A stretch of 64,000 bases of DNA from Novosphingobium arvoryzae (GTDB taxonomy: Bacteria > Pseudomonadota > Alphaproteobacteria > Sphingomonadales > Sphingomonadaceae), in the NCBI RefSeq assembly GCF_014652615.1, contig NZ_BMZD01000002.1:1-64000 (forward strand), in the 5' to 3' direction. The translations under genes and the position numbers were made by a program. Below the pieces are notes generated by a model, which had not been told where the DNA came from, did no database searches, and worked only from the letters and a program-made list of their open reading frames with translations. Positions 37,515 to 46,229 of the stretch are shown in pieces (position 1 is the first letter of the stretch; every line of letters starts with the position of its first letter).

Positions 37515-38275
37515 AATCCGGCCAACAGCCTTGCAGTTGCATCACGAGCACGATCGGGCGCATCGAACCAGTACTCGCTGAGCAGAGGCTCAATTTCCGT
37601 CAAAACAATGTCGCGGAACCACTCTTGTGGATTTTTGACAGCTAGCGGGGGCGTGACGAAAGAATGCCCAAAGCTGTCAATCATGGTCTGGTATTCGCCC
37701 TGGGTGAAATCCGGCCTGCGCTGCCCATTGCGGCCCTTGTTCATCAACACAGGCACATCGTTCCGAGCCAGCAAGCCACGCACCACAGCCTCATCAAACA
37801 CCCGGTTCAATGCGCTGTTGTGGGTGTTGAGCGTGGAGCTTTTGGGCTCCCTACCCATCTTCTCACGCCGCCAAGCCCCGAACTTGAGCAACTCCTCGTA
37901 CCTGATGGATTGGATCGGCAGCGTATCGAAATAGGGGATCAGGTAGCGGTTGATGACGATCTGGTAATCCCGGAACGACTTCTTCCCGACACCGTTCTCC
38001 GTTTCCTCCCGCATCCGGTCCATGGCCCACATGGCCACGGTCTTGAAGCTCTTGGTCAACGTGGGAAGACCGTGCTGCTCCATGTAGCGATATTTGTAGA
38101 ACAGGTCGCGAGCAGCGATGGTGGCTTCTGCCATGTCATGATGGCCAGTGCTGACCCGCACCCAGCGCGATTTCAGCTTGAAGGTGGCTTGCCAGCGCCT
38201 GATCCCGGGCCGCTTGTAGAGTTTGAGATCGCCATCAAGCAGAAGGATCGTTGAAGGTTTTGGTCTTGAGCCCAT
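37511..38275 (-). pseudogene. integrase N-terminus fused in frame to an McrB C-terminal tail
   Basis: Residues 1-200 are nearly identical to the N-terminal half of the integrase at 54548-55747 (GSRPKPSTILLLDGDLKLYKR to 'QGEYQTMIDSF'). The last 50 residues differ completely and end 'PQEWFRDIVLTEIEPLLSEYWFDAPDRARD...', which fits the end of an McrB-like protein placed directly before mcrC. The join is near 37670, at shared AAAGCTGTC. All catalytic residues of the integrase are missing. Confidence 0.8.
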
Positions 38276-38284
38276 CGCAAATCA

Positions 38285-38299
38285 GTCGTTTCACACGAC
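38285..38299. repeat. palindromic site 3, GTCGTTTCACACGAC
   Basis: Symmetric form with CAG...CTG on both sides, 10 bp upstream of the truncated integrase start, the same place as site 13 before the intact integrase. Confidence 0.9.
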
Positions 38300-38474
38300 T
38301 GCTTGCTGTCAGGTGGGGTAGCTGTCAAATACAACCAGACCGCCACTTAAAAAATGATCTAATATTTTCTATAAAATTGAATATTTAAATTTTAAAGACC
38401 AACACGCCGATAAAATATCAACCTACAAAAGTAAGATCGGTATTCCCACATTATTTAATGAAACGTGCGACACA

Positions 38475-39746
38475 TTATCTTGAGGCCATAATAACTCCAT
38501 ACTGAGAGGCCTGTTTCTCGAACACAACATTGCCTGCGCGGTCAAAAATTCGAAGGCCTAGTTTCAAATTTCGATTTGAATTCTGTATTTTGATTGAATA
38601 TGCTGTTCGCAATGGGATCTCGATACCCCGCCCCTGCTGAGGAAAGTTCCCGGCAATTTCGTGTGGCTTATATAGTCGATATGACCCGCCATTATTAATC
38701 TCGAGCTCCGTCGCCGCACCTGAGTTTGATCCAGCAAAACAAGCAAGCGTGTTAATGTTCTCCCAGCCTGTGAGGCCGCACGAAATTACTGCAACGAACG
38801 GGTACTCACGAGCTATCCTAACTTGCTCTACCTTGCGAGCAGCTGCATCAGCCGCATCTTGTCGTTGACGCTCCTGCTTTTGACGATCGATCGTGGCTAG
38901 TCGCTCTTTTCGTATATCCTGAACCGCCCTGCCAGTCCTTCGAGCCTCAACTTCATCCCGCAAGAACGTAACGACTGCTCCGTCGTACAACGAACCAAAG
39001 TAAAGCTCTTTCGGGTCAGACGGCGGGATTTGACCGCTAAGGCGCATTCTCTCAACAGCAGCTTTCAAATCAACTGTATTCAAGATTCCAAAATCGCGAT
39101 AGGTTTCAACTAAACGACTAAGTGAAGAATCTGGAACGTTCAGACTACGAGCAATCGGGTCGCTTTTAAAAAAAATTGCAATACTATCTCTATTTTCGGG
39201 AGATACATCCTCTTTTCGGCACACGTTATTGAAAATTGCCTGATTTATACCGCCGTTTCCATCATTAACGGCGTCAACAACCCTTAGGCGTCCATCATAT
39301 AGACCTAAGCGGCCGAGATACTTTGCGCCCTTGGCATTTGGCTCGTCGAACGCGGTCAGGCTAGCCCACGTTACAGTGCGACCTGAACAGTTTATCACCA
39401 CTGACACGAGCATGGAAGAAACAGGTTCCTGTTCGCCTCCATGACCAATCCCCTTTTTCGCGAAATTTGCCAGCACAACCCTGTTAATTGATCCGTCAGC
39501 AAGAACCTTCTCAGTCGCTTCTGAAATTAACAGATAGGCCGTATAGATGTTGTCTTGATATATTTTTTGAACGGAAACTGCAGCCTTAGTGGTAGCCGCC
39601 GCTCTCGGGTAATCAGTTCGAGACGGCTGGACCGCCGATCCTTGCGCATATGACAAGTTTACTGTGGAATCAGCGGACAGCAACAGGGGCCAATTGACTG
39701 CAAACAACGCCAACGTCGCTGAGGTGGCTCTGATCATTTTTTTCAT
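38475..39746 (-). CDS. exported hypothetical protein with coiled coil (423 aa)
   Basis: ATG 39746 (MKKMIRATSATLALFAVNWPLLLSA) starts a signal peptide; the frame opens 14 codons earlier. The middle part contains mixed strands and Cys residues. A charged coiled coil follows (about residues 280-325, RKERLATIDRQKQERQRQD). The C-terminal domain has 'VAVISCGLTGWENINTLACF' and 'SIKIQNSNRNLKLGLRIFDRAG'. It is the only gene between palindromes 3 and 4. AT-richer than the backbone. Function unknown. Confidence 0.6.
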   Translation of the reverse strand: MKKMIRATSATLALFAVNWPLLLSADSTVNLSYAQGSAVQPSRTDYPRAAATTKAAVSVQKIYQDNIYTAYLLISEATEKVLADGSINRVVLANFAKKGIGHGGEQEPVSSMLVSVVINCSGRTVTWASLTAFDEPNAKGAKYLGRLGLYDGRLRVVDAVNDGNGGINQAIFNNVCRKEDVSPENRDSIAIFFKSDPIARSLNVPDSSLSRLVETYRDFGILNTVDLKAAVERMRLSGQIPPSDPKELYFGSLYDGAVVTFLRDEVEARRTGRAVQDIRKERLATIDRQKQERQRQDAADAAARKVEQVRIAREYPFVAVISCGLTGWENINTLACFAGSNSGAATELEINNGGSYRLYKPHEIAGNFPQQGRGIEIPLRTAYSIKIQNSNRNLKLGLRIFDRAGNVVFEKQASQYGVIMASR

Positions 39747-40293
39747 ACAGCCCAACGTCCTACTAAGCCCTGCCTGACCCTCGGCCAAGTAAGTTCATTC
39801 GATGCCCGCGACGATGATCCACTTCCTTGCGCCACACTGCCCTCGCCCGTTGTGGTTGCGCCACAGAATATTTGCAAATTTGAAAATTCCTACCGGAGGC
39901 CGAGCGTTCGTTCAAGACAACCAAGAAACTTTTGATAACTCACCGCTCATCAATCATCACCCTTGGCTGCTTGGTGAGCTGCTCAACCCAACGTCTTCAC
40001 GCTGTAACCACCGTCAAAACCCAAATTTCCAACTAGCGATGATCAGTCGTGTGACACGACCATTCCACAACCGGCGAAACGCCGGGCCGTACCGCCGCAG
40101 CACCGTGAGGCGCCTGTCTCCGCTACCAAGTTGCGAACACCTTTTTCACACCGCCACTCACATTGGCTCAGGGCGGAAAACCGGCTTACTGGGAAATGCA
40201 ATCTCGCAAGCTGTCGTTTTTATTTAAGGAATAGCTTCCACGCAGTTTACTAAGCTTACTCCACTGAGGCAGAGCGATTTGAAGCGATCGTAA
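39747..40293. other. gap holding palindromic site 4 and its conserved flank
   Basis: I see no convincing gene. The 142-codon frame at 39802 reads like unselected sequence. The stretch near 39985-40000 (ACGTCTTCACGCTGTA) is a variant of the CAGCGTCTCCACGCTG hairpin that precedes sites 7, 8 and 15. Confidence 0.5.
40046..40060 (-). repeat. palindromic site 4, GTCGTGTGACACGAC
   Basis: Reversed orientation (ATCA first, CATT after). Followed by CCACAACCGGCGAAA, similar to the sequence after sites 8 and 15. Confidence 0.9.
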
Positions 40294-41202
40294 TTAGTAA
40301 CCCTCTTCATACGCTATATAGCCACTCAGCTGGTTAGCCCGATTGTTATTCTCTCGAGCCTGGCAATTCGCCTCTGCAGTCTTCTGTTCGGTCGGTTCGG
40401 TCGAATACTGCAAACCTTCGACACGGCACGCCGCGTCTTTCTGCTTAATCCATGCCCTTTGTTGCGCCAAAAGCTGCTTTCGCACATCGGCATCGATCGA
40501 GTTCCACACAACTCCGATCGCTTCTTGCGAGGCCTTACGCTGCGCTACAGCCGCCTCAAGTCCAGCATTGAGCATGGCCTGAACAGCCTCTTCTTCCTGC
40601 TTGCGGGCGAATTCAGCTTCTTGCTTTTCAACCCTTACTTTGTTCTCGATCCGGTCACGCAGGAGAGAAGCGGCAACCACCTCGCCGAATATCTCGAGCT
40701 TGCCATCCGAACCCTCGAACTCGGCGAAAACCTTTGCGCCATCATCGGTGGGCTGAACGCTATAGTCGAGCGATCCCTTCAAGTAGTCAGCCCCTTTTTC
40801 CAACTCTGCGCCATCAATCGCATTTGCGATCTTGGGCAGCCCAAGCAATTCGCGAGAGGCGTCCGCAGCCTTGAAGGTTTCGGGCGAAAACACGATCTTG
40901 AGGGTGCCCGTGCAGAAACGCTTGGTGCTGTCAGGGTCTTCTTTGGTGGTGCGGATATCCTCGAGGATCAACTTAACTTTAGCAATTGACGCCCGAACAG
41001 AAGATGAACTGATAAGATAGTTACCTTCGGCGTCTTGCGCCCGCTCAAGGGCCACTTTCTCAAGCCCTTCACGTATCGCATTTTCAAGCGCACCCTTGGA
41101 GGCTTCATCTGAACAACTGGTCTCAGAAAAAGCTGAGCAGGACGCAAGCGCAATCGACGCAACTGCTACCATAAACAGATATTTCGCCCGCAGTTCAACC
41201 AT
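40294..41202 (-). CDS. lipoprotein with C-terminal LprI-like domain (302 aa)
   Basis: The signal peptide ends in a lipobox (VASIALASC, Cys22). Residues 190-230 are a Glu/Lys-rich coiled coil. The C-terminal 75 residues match the LprI/DUF1311 lysozyme-inhibitor pattern: 'RKQLLAQQRAWIKQKDAACRVEG' followed by a second Cys in 'AEANCQARENNNRANQL'. LprI-type domains protect against lysozyme in some bacteria; the role here is inference. It is the sole gene between sites 4 and 5. Confidence 0.75.
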   Translation of the reverse strand: MVELRAKYLFMVAVASIALASCSAFSETSCSDEASKGALENAIREGLEKVALERAQDAEGNYLISSSSVRASIAKVKLILEDIRTTKEDPDSTKRFCTGTLKIVFSPETFKAADASRELLGLPKIANAIDGAELEKGADYLKGSLDYSVQPTDDGAKVFAEFEGSDGKLEIFGEVVAASLLRDRIENKVRVEKQEAEFARKQEEEAVQAMLNAGLEAAVAQRKASQEAIGVVWNSIDADVRKQLLAQQRAWIKQKDAACRVEGLQYSTEPTEQKTAEANCQARENNNRANQLSGYIAYEEGY

Positions 41203-41319
41203 CGTTCACGCCCCCGTGAAAAATTTGTTCTCTGCTCAACAAGGCAGAGACCGGAAACATAGAGACACGAGGCTTACCGCTGTCAACAGCCAAACGCAGC
41301 TTTTCGGCTATCATAATCG

Positions 41320-41334
41320 GTCGTGTCGCACGAC
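41320..41334 (-). repeat. palindromic site 5, GTCGTGTCGCACGAC
   Basis: Reversed orientation (CATTCC after). Followed by short CCGCCAAAACA-type repeats and then the right-arm sequence of unit A. Confidence 0.9.
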
Positions 41335-41395
41335 CATTCCAGACCCGCCAAAACACCGCCAAACCACCGCCAAACCACCGCCCCCCACCGTGTCC

Positions 41396-41427
41396 GCACA
41401 GCCCAAAACCGTGCGATAAACCGTGCG
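41396..41427 (+). repeat. right-arm repeat of unit A
   Basis: GCACAGCCCAAAACCGTGCG followed by ATAAACCGTGCG. The same sequence occurs at 43169-43200 and 57984-58015, each time 53-54 bp before an att core. Likely integrase arm-type site. Confidence 0.8.
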
Positions 41428-41480
41428 GATGGTTTTGCACTGCCCCGGAGGGGCTAAATTATTGATTTCATTGGAAGGAA

Positions 41481-41833
41481 TGGTAGCGGAGGAGGGACTC
41501 GAACCCCCGACACGCGGATTATGATGCTAATGCTGGTCAAAAGCTGCGTTCACTTTCAATGACTTGCCCGACACATTTTCACACCGTGCGATATGCCGTG
41601 TGACTTTACCGTGTAATTTCAGATACTTGACTACAAAAACCGTGCCATATGGTTTGGCCGGGCACAAAACAGCGTGGTTTAAGGGCCCTAAAGCAGCCAA
41701 ACGCCCCTGCCCGCTGCTCGACTGCGCTCACGCTGCTTTGAACGCAGCAAGGGCGGTTGCAGTGCTGATTTGACGCCATCACGAATGGTCGTTTGACACG
41801 ACTGATGGCGAAGCTCCTCAATCACGTAGCTCA
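41481..41833 (+). repeat. left-end repeat of unit B with att core 41481-41525
   Basis: Second copy of the tRNA-derived core and its 300-bp follow-on. It differs from copy 1 by scattered single bases and one inserted base. Confidence 0.9.
41798..41812 (+). repeat. palindromic site 6, GTCGTTTGACACGAC
   Basis: AATG-first orientation, identical to site 1 with its flanks. It is 76 bp from site 7 with no gene between. Confidence 0.9.
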
Positions 41834-41847
41834 GCGTCTCCACGCTG
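41832..41847. repeat. CAGCGTCTCCACGCTG hairpin, copy at unit B
   Basis: A 6-bp stem with CTCC loop that recurs at 43047-43062 and 57863-57878, each about 40-55 bp before a reversed palindromic site. Confidence 0.6.
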
Positions 41848-41877
41848 TACAGCCCTGCAAACACGGACTTCCAGCCA

Positions 41878-42837
41878 ATGGCAAAAAGTCGTGTGACACG
41901 ACCACTCGAGACCGAGCCAAACGAGATTTTATTGTCGAAACCTATTCACCATTCCGGTGGACTGATATTGCCCAGCCGCATTGAAGGATCAGCGGGGCAG
42001 GCAGTGGCGGCGAATCAGTACGAGCGACACGGTAAGGCAAGGGCTGTCCTGAAGGCATTGTTCGCCCATCCCGAAAAAGTAAGCGTCATCCACTATTCCT
42101 GCGAGAGCTTCTACGATCTGCCAGAGGGCCGTTCGCCAAGGATCACGTCGATTGCGATACGTAAGCTGGACAACGGTCAGACCGAGTCCTTCTCGATCCA
42201 TCAGATAGCGGAAATAAGTGCCACTGGTCTGTCTGCCGCCGACATCGAACCACATTATAACGCCTATGAGAAGGCTATGCTGGATGCGTATTTTAGCTTC
42301 CTCAAGATCAACAGTGAACGCACCTACGTCCACTGGAACATGCGAGATACCAACTATGGATTTCGAGCCATCGAACACCGCTATCGTGTATTGGGCGGCG
42401 ATCCATACATTGTTCAGGACGACCGAAAGGTAGACCTCTCGCGACTACTCATTGATCTTTATGGCGTCGGCTATATCGGTCATCCGCGGTTGGAAAACCT
42501 GCTTGCGATGAACAACATCGCTGCATTGGATTTCATGACAGGAAAACAGGAAGCTGAAGCATTCGAGAACGGAAAATACGTCGATCTGCATCGCTCAACG
42601 CTGCGTAAGGTCGATGTTTTTTGCAATATTATTCAGCGGGCTTTCGATAAGTCCCTAAAAAATCACGCAACATGGAAAGAGGCCCACGGCATTTCGTGGA
42701 AAACAGCTCTGTATCTTGCAAAAAAGCATTGGATTTACACTACAGTCGTCGTCCTCGGCGGTATCGGCAGTGCCTCCTTCGGTCTGTTCCGTGGCTTCGA
42801 CGTTCTGTCATCCGTACTCATGAACAAGCCCGGTTGA
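41878..42837 (+). CDS. hypothetical protein with C-terminal membrane helix; sole cargo of unit B
   Basis: 319 residues. A soluble N-terminal domain carries 'VIHYSCESFYDLPEGRSPRI', 'TYVHWNMRDTNYGFRAIEHRY' and 'LSRLLIDLYGVGYIG', an alternation reminiscent of a DEDD/RNase H-like fold, though the acidic residues are not clear. A single membrane helix lies near 287-306 (WIYTTVVVLGGIGSASFGLF). A soluble domain plus a terminal membrane helix is common in defence effectors; this is inference. The first ten residues (AKSRVTRPLE) are translated from palindromic site 7, so the original start may differ (TTG at about 41929). Confidence 0.6.
   Translation: MAKSRVTRPLETEPNEILLSKPIHHSGGLILPSRIEGSAGQAVAANQYERHGKARAVLKALFAHPEKVSVIHYSCESFYDLPEGRSPRITSIAIRKLDNGQTESFSIHQIAEISATGLSAADIEPHYNAYEKAMLDAYFSFLKINSERTYVHWNMRDTNYGFRAIEHRYRVLGGDPYIVQDDRKVDLSRLLIDLYGVGYIGHPRLENLLAMNNIAALDFMTGKQEAEAFENGKYVDLHRSTLRKVDVFCNIIQRAFDKSLKNHATWKEAHGISWKTALYLAKKHWIYTTVVVLGGIGSASFGLFRGFDVLSSVLMNKPG
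41888..41902 (-). repeat. palindromic site 7, GTCGTGTGACACGAC
   Basis: Reversed orientation (CACTC after). It lies inside the first codons of the 41878-42837 frame. Confidence 0.9.
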
Positions 42838-43046
42838 GAGCAAATCTCGCAAACGCTGCCCATCAACCAACGCAATGCCCTCAGCTTCACAATTTTTGCT
42901 TCGGCAGGATTGGCATATGCCCAGCGGCTCAAAAATAGCCCGTCGCCTTAAGCTTCTACTATCCAGTCGCCCTCAACCTATTCATCCTATGAAAATCCAG
43001 CCCGCACAGCGCCCCGAACGCTCGCCAGCTTCAAAGTAGCTCAGCT

Positions 43047-43062
43047 CAGCGTCTCCACGCTG
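43047..43062. repeat. CAGCGTCTCCACGCTG hairpin before site 8
   Basis: Same 16-mer as 41832-41847, followed by the same TACAGCCCTGCAAA. Confidence 0.6.
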
Positions 43063-43114
43063 TACAGCCCTGCAAATGCAGATTTGATGCCGAAGCCCGA
43101 GCCAGCCCAGATCA

Positions 43115-43129
43115 GTCGTGTGACACGAC
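43115..43129 (-). repeat. palindromic site 8, GTCGTGTGACACGAC
   Basis: Reversed orientation (ATCA first, CATTCC after), last site before the unit B/C junction. The 280 bp between the 41878 gene and this site hold no clear gene. Confidence 0.9.
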
Positions 43130-43168
43130 CATTCCGTAACCGGCGAAACACCATATCCCACCGTCTCG

Positions 43169-43200
43169 GCACAGCCCAAAACCGTGCGATAAACCGTGCG
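43169..43200 (+). repeat. right-arm repeat of unit B
   Basis: Same sequence as 41396-41427, 53 bp before the att core at 43254. Confidence 0.8.
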
Positions 43201-43253
43201 AATGGTTTCAGCCCCCGAGATGGAGCTTAGACCAATGATTTTAATGTGAAAAA

Positions 43254-43574
43254 TGGTAGCGGAGGAGGGACTCGAACCCCCGACACGCGGATTATGATGC
43301 TAATGCTGGTCAAAAGCTGCGTTCACTTTCAATGACTTGCCCGACACATTTTCACACCGTGCGATATGCCGTGCGACTTTACCGTGCAATTTCAGATGGT
43401 TGGCCGTAAAAACCGTGCCATATGGTCGGGCCTGACGCAGCGCATTTTAAGCGCCCTACAGCAGCCAAACGCCCCTGCCCGCTGCTCGACTGTGCTGACG
43501 CTGCTTTGAACGCTGCAAGGCCGGTTGTAGCTTGAGTTTGACGCCATCACGAATGGTCGTGTCGCACGACTGAT
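43254..43574 (+). repeat. left-end repeat of unit C with att core 43254-43298
   Basis: Third copy of the tRNA-derived core and follow-on, more diverged (about the last 100 bp differ at several positions). Similarity stops just after palindromic site 9. Confidence 0.9.
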
Positions 43575-44689
43575 TGGGGTTGGGCACTCGACTGCTTTTT
43601 GGCCGCGATCTGAAATTTCCGGCGTGCAACCCACATCCGGTATTGCTCTTCCCAATCGGGCTGCACCGCGTGGGGGCATTTGGCGTAACTGGGAAACACG
43701 CCCCGGGCCGCATTTTCAGCGATCATCCGGCCACGATAGATAGCTCGGTTGGTCAGAAATTTAAGGGCAGCTCGGTCCTCCGTCTTTTCTCCGTGACCCG
43801 GTTTTTCGGAAGGTTGCAGTCGGCCACTGTAGGTGCTGCTGATATTGGTCAGCACGCCGATCCGCCATAGCCGCTCCTTTGGCAACTTCATTCTGGCCCA
43901 TGTCACCATGAGATAGCGAAACAGGCTGTGCTTGTCCTGACGCTTGCCCGCCAAAACATATTTTGGCTTCGTGTATCGCAGGACACGCTTCTCGTCTGGG
44001 TAGGACGCTAAAAGCTTTTCGATTTGCTTGAAAATTTGCGGCTTGGGCAAGCCAGCGGGGATCGCCACGATCATCGTACGCTGCTGGCCTTGCTGTTGCC
44101 ATGCTCCATCAATGTACTTGGCGGCTTTATCGGCAATGTCAGGTTTTCCATCCTTGCGGCGGAAAATTTTGGCGATCCCCTGCACCCTTGGCTTCTCACC
44201 TTGATAGCCAAACAGGTCGAAGGCCTTTTCGAGCCACCAATGGCGGAATAACCGACGCTGCACATCACCCAGGTCGCGATAGACCTCCAGAACCCGATCA
44301 AAGTCTGCCGGACGTTTTCGCTCATCCTCGTCGGTCCACACTCCTTCCACATAACGCCGCGCAAGTTCGTAGCTCGGGCTGATCGCCAAGAACTCGAACC
44401 ACAGCAGACCGAATGCGACCTGAGCGTTCGGCGCGAACAAGCCGTCCTTCCCGAACATTTCAGCCGGACCTGCCTTTGTCCTGTAAGGGTCTCTCTCGCT
44501 CAAAACGTAGTACTCACTGTGAGATTTATACCAAGACAGACGCCATAAAGAGACCACGTAAGTTATGCCAGCGAAACCGGTGATGCACTCCATCGTCGGC
44601 CACGCAACAACAGCCGCAGGCTGCATATCGAGCAATGAAAGGTCATTTCTTATGTCGAATACCATCACCATCACCGACGCTCTCAACAC
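43547..44689 (-). CDS. conserved hypothetical protein of mobile elements (about 360 aa)
   Basis: A well-formed protein with 'ERDPYRTKAGPAEMFGKDGLFAPNAQVAFGLLWFEFLAISPSYELARRY' followed by 'DLGDVQRRLFRHWWLEKAFDLFGYQG' and a Lys/Arg-rich C-terminal half. I recall relatives on alphaproteobacterial plasmids and islands, with no known function. The start is uncertain (ATG 44626 or 44593 rather than 44689). The last residues (VVRHDHS) are read from palindromic site 9, so the native C-terminus was replaced. It diverges from the operon starting at 44652. Confidence 0.65.
   Translation of the reverse strand: MLRASVMVMVFDIRNDLSLLDMQPAAVVAWPTMECITGFAGITYVVSLWRLSWYKSHSEYYVLSERDPYRTKAGPAEMFGKDGLFAPNAQVAFGLLWFEFLAISPSYELARRYVEGVWTDEDERKRPADFDRVLEVYRDLGDVQRRLFRHWWLEKAFDLFGYQGEKPRVQGIAKIFRRKDGKPDIADKAAKYIDGAWQQQGQQRTMIVAIPAGLPKPQIFKQIEKLLASYPDEKRVLRYTKPKYVLAGKRQDKHSLFRYLMVTWARMKLPKERLWRIGVLTNISSTYSGRLQPSEKPGHGEKTEDRAALKFLTNRAIYRGRMIAENAARGVFPSYAKCPHAVQPDWEEQYRMWVARRKFQIAAKKQSSAQPQSVVRHDHS
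43556..43570 (+). repeat. palindromic site 9, GTCGTGTCGCACGAC
   Basis: AATG-first orientation. It overlaps the last codons of the 43547-44689 gene. Confidence 0.9.
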
Positions 44690-45407
44690 CCTCGACGAGC
44701 TCGAAGCCGCGCAGGAGGCGTGGTCGGAAGGTTCCTACAAGAAGAGCAATGAGGAGCTCTATGCGATTCTCGACCGCTGCTTCACCCTGCACCAGCAGAT
44801 CAGCGGCATGCAGGAAGGCAAGCGCAAGCTGATCAAGGCAATCAACCTGCGCCTCTCCGGCATGGGCATGAACCCCGACAAGATCCCCGATCTTGCAACA
44901 AAGATCGTGCGCTGCACCTTCAAGGACACTGGCAAGCGTGCCACTTCCTATGCCCGCGTGATCAAGTTCGCACTCACTGACAAGCCCGTGAGCCAGACGA
45001 TGGCGACCTACATCACCAACATGGGCGGCATCGAAGAAATCCGTCGCACGCCCAAGCCCGGTGCCCTGACGCCGTCCGAGATCAAGGCCAAGCTGGTCGA
45101 AACGGCGGAAGCCGAGCTGGTCACTGCCCAACCGCTGATCGGAAAGCTCAAGCTGGTCGATGAACTCCAGCCTGCCAACGACAGCGAGTTTGATTTCTGT
45201 GCGGCACTGGTTCGCAAGAATGACGATGGCACCGGAGCCATTGTTTACGGCTCCACCACGACTTCCATCGTGAAGACGCTGTTGGCCGAAGCGGCAAAGA
45301 AGCTGGCTGAAGCCAAGGAAGAAGCTGAGGCATACGACAAGCTCGACGATGAGGCCAAGGCGCGGATCGCTGTGATCAAGGAAGCTGCTGCGCAGCGTGC
45401 CGCCTAA
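44652..45407 (+). CDS. hypothetical protein, first gene of the phage-like operon (251 aa)
   Basis: ATG 44652 follows AAAGG and starts MSNTITITDALNTLDELEAAQEAW. The protein is helical and soluble, with a Lys-rich centre (ATKIVRCTFKDTGKRATSYARVIKFAL) that could contact DNA and a Glu/Ala coiled C-terminus. Its relatives are found with plasmid or phage replication genes, but I cannot name a function. A hairpin (45420-45443) separates it from the AAA+ gene. Confidence 0.6.
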   Translation: MSNTITITDALNTLDELEAAQEAWSEGSYKKSNEELYAILDRCFTLHQQISGMQEGKRKLIKAINLRLSGMGMNPDKIPDLATKIVRCTFKDTGKRATSYARVIKFALTDKPVSQTMATYITNMGGIEEIRRTPKPGALTPSEIKAKLVETAEAELVTAQPLIGKLKLVDELQPANDSEFDFCAALVRKNDDGTGAIVYGSTTTSIVKTLLAEAAKKLAEAKEEAEAYDKLDDEAKARIAVIKEAAAQRAA

Positions 45408-45419
45408 CTCAGCATCAGG

Positions 45420-45443
45420 GGTGGGCGTGAAACCCGCCCCACC
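45420..45443 (+). promoter_or_regulatory. intergenic hairpin before the AAA+ gene
   Basis: GGTGGGCG pairs with CGCCCCACC (one bulged C) around a TGAAAC loop, 22 bp before the ATG at 45465. One of a series of hairpins ahead of genes in this operon. Confidence 0.45.
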
Positions 45444-45464
45444 ATTCTCGAAAGAACCATCATC

Positions 45465-46097
45465 ATGAATTTCGCCAAGAAGTACGAACCCAAGACCATT
45501 GACGATCTGGTCATCGAAAACCAGGACACGTTTCAGCGCATTCGTGACTATGCTGATGGCGAGCGCGGCAGCAATCTGATCCTGTATGGCCCGCGCGGTA
45601 CGGGAAAGTCGTCGGCTGCCCGTGTCATTTGCGAAACCCGCTGCGGCGATAACAGCCTTTTCAGCACCTACACTGGCGTGGACATCACTGAGGCAACGTT
45701 CGACAGCATCCTGAACAGCTGGCAGTGGCAGCAGATCAACGGCGTCGCACAGCCCACGGTCATCATTGACGAAATCGACCAGATTAAGCCGGCGGATCAG
45801 CACCGGATGAGCAGTTTCGTTGAGAAATACAAGTTCGGTTCGATCATCGGCACCACCAACAATCCGCACCGGATCGACGGCCCGCTGACTGATCGTTTCG
45901 ATCAGGTCGAACTGCCGGTGGTCAGCACGGATGCATGGGCAAAGCGGGCAAGCTTCATCTTCACTGCCGAAGGCGTTTCACACACTCCGGCATTTGCACA
46001 CGCCATTGTGGCCACCAACAATGGCAGCATCCGCGATACGATGCGGGCAATCGAAGACTACGTGATCGCCAAACGCCACGCAGAACAGTCGGTTTAA
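45465..46097 (+). CDS. small AAA+ ATPase, clamp-loader-like (210 aa)
   Basis: Starts like clamp-loader large subunits (KKYEPKTIDDLVIENQDTFQRIRDY). Walker A GPRGTGKS is at 42-49, Walker B VIIDEID at 99-105, sensor 1 IGTTNNPHRI near 130, and an Arg finger-like 'LTDRFDQVEL' follows. At 210 residues it lacks the collar domain, as in compact phage-encoded clamp-loader-like proteins. Probably an accessory replication protein of the mobile element. Confidence 0.75.
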   Translation: MNFAKKYEPKTIDDLVIENQDTFQRIRDYADGERGSNLILYGPRGTGKSSAARVICETRCGDNSLFSTYTGVDITEATFDSILNSWQWQQINGVAQPTVIIDEIDQIKPADQHRMSSFVEKYKFGSIIGTTNNPHRIDGPLTDRFDQVELPVVSTDAWAKRASFIFTAEGVSHTPAFAHAIVATNNGSIRDTMRAIEDYVIAKRHAEQSV

Positions 46098-46143
46098 ACG
46101 ACCATTTCGCAGCGGCTGAAGGGTCGCTGCTCCCCAACAATCC

Positions 46144-46208
46144 CCGGCCTGCACACCCGCGAGCGAGACGCTTCTCGGGCACGGCGAAGCTTTGCCTGTG
46201 CAGGCCGG
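46144..46208 (+). ncRNA. conserved structured RNA element, copy 1
   Basis: The outer stem CCGGCCTGCACA (46144-46155) pairs perfectly with 46197-46208. Inside is the shared hairpin GCTTCTCG...CGGCGAAGC followed by TTTG. It ends 22 bp before the ATG at 46230. Confidence 0.7.
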
Positions 46209-46229
46209 TCTTCACGAAAGGAAATCACC

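Noticed and set aside
39802..40227. 142-codon plus-strand frame between two exported-protein genes
   Set aside because: It runs through palindromic site 4 and its conserved flank, has no ribosome site and does not read like a protein.
34952..43298. Additional tRNA genes at the att cores
   Set aside because: Only the 3' 45 bp of the tRNA is present, and the 5' half is replaced by unrelated sequence, so no cloverleaf can form.
34998..43679. Small minus-strand frame repeated in the unit ends (MRSFAISRVKRPFVMAS...) as a gene family
   Set aside because: It exists only because the 352-bp end repeat is duplicated. It crosses the palindrome and arm sites and has no start signal.
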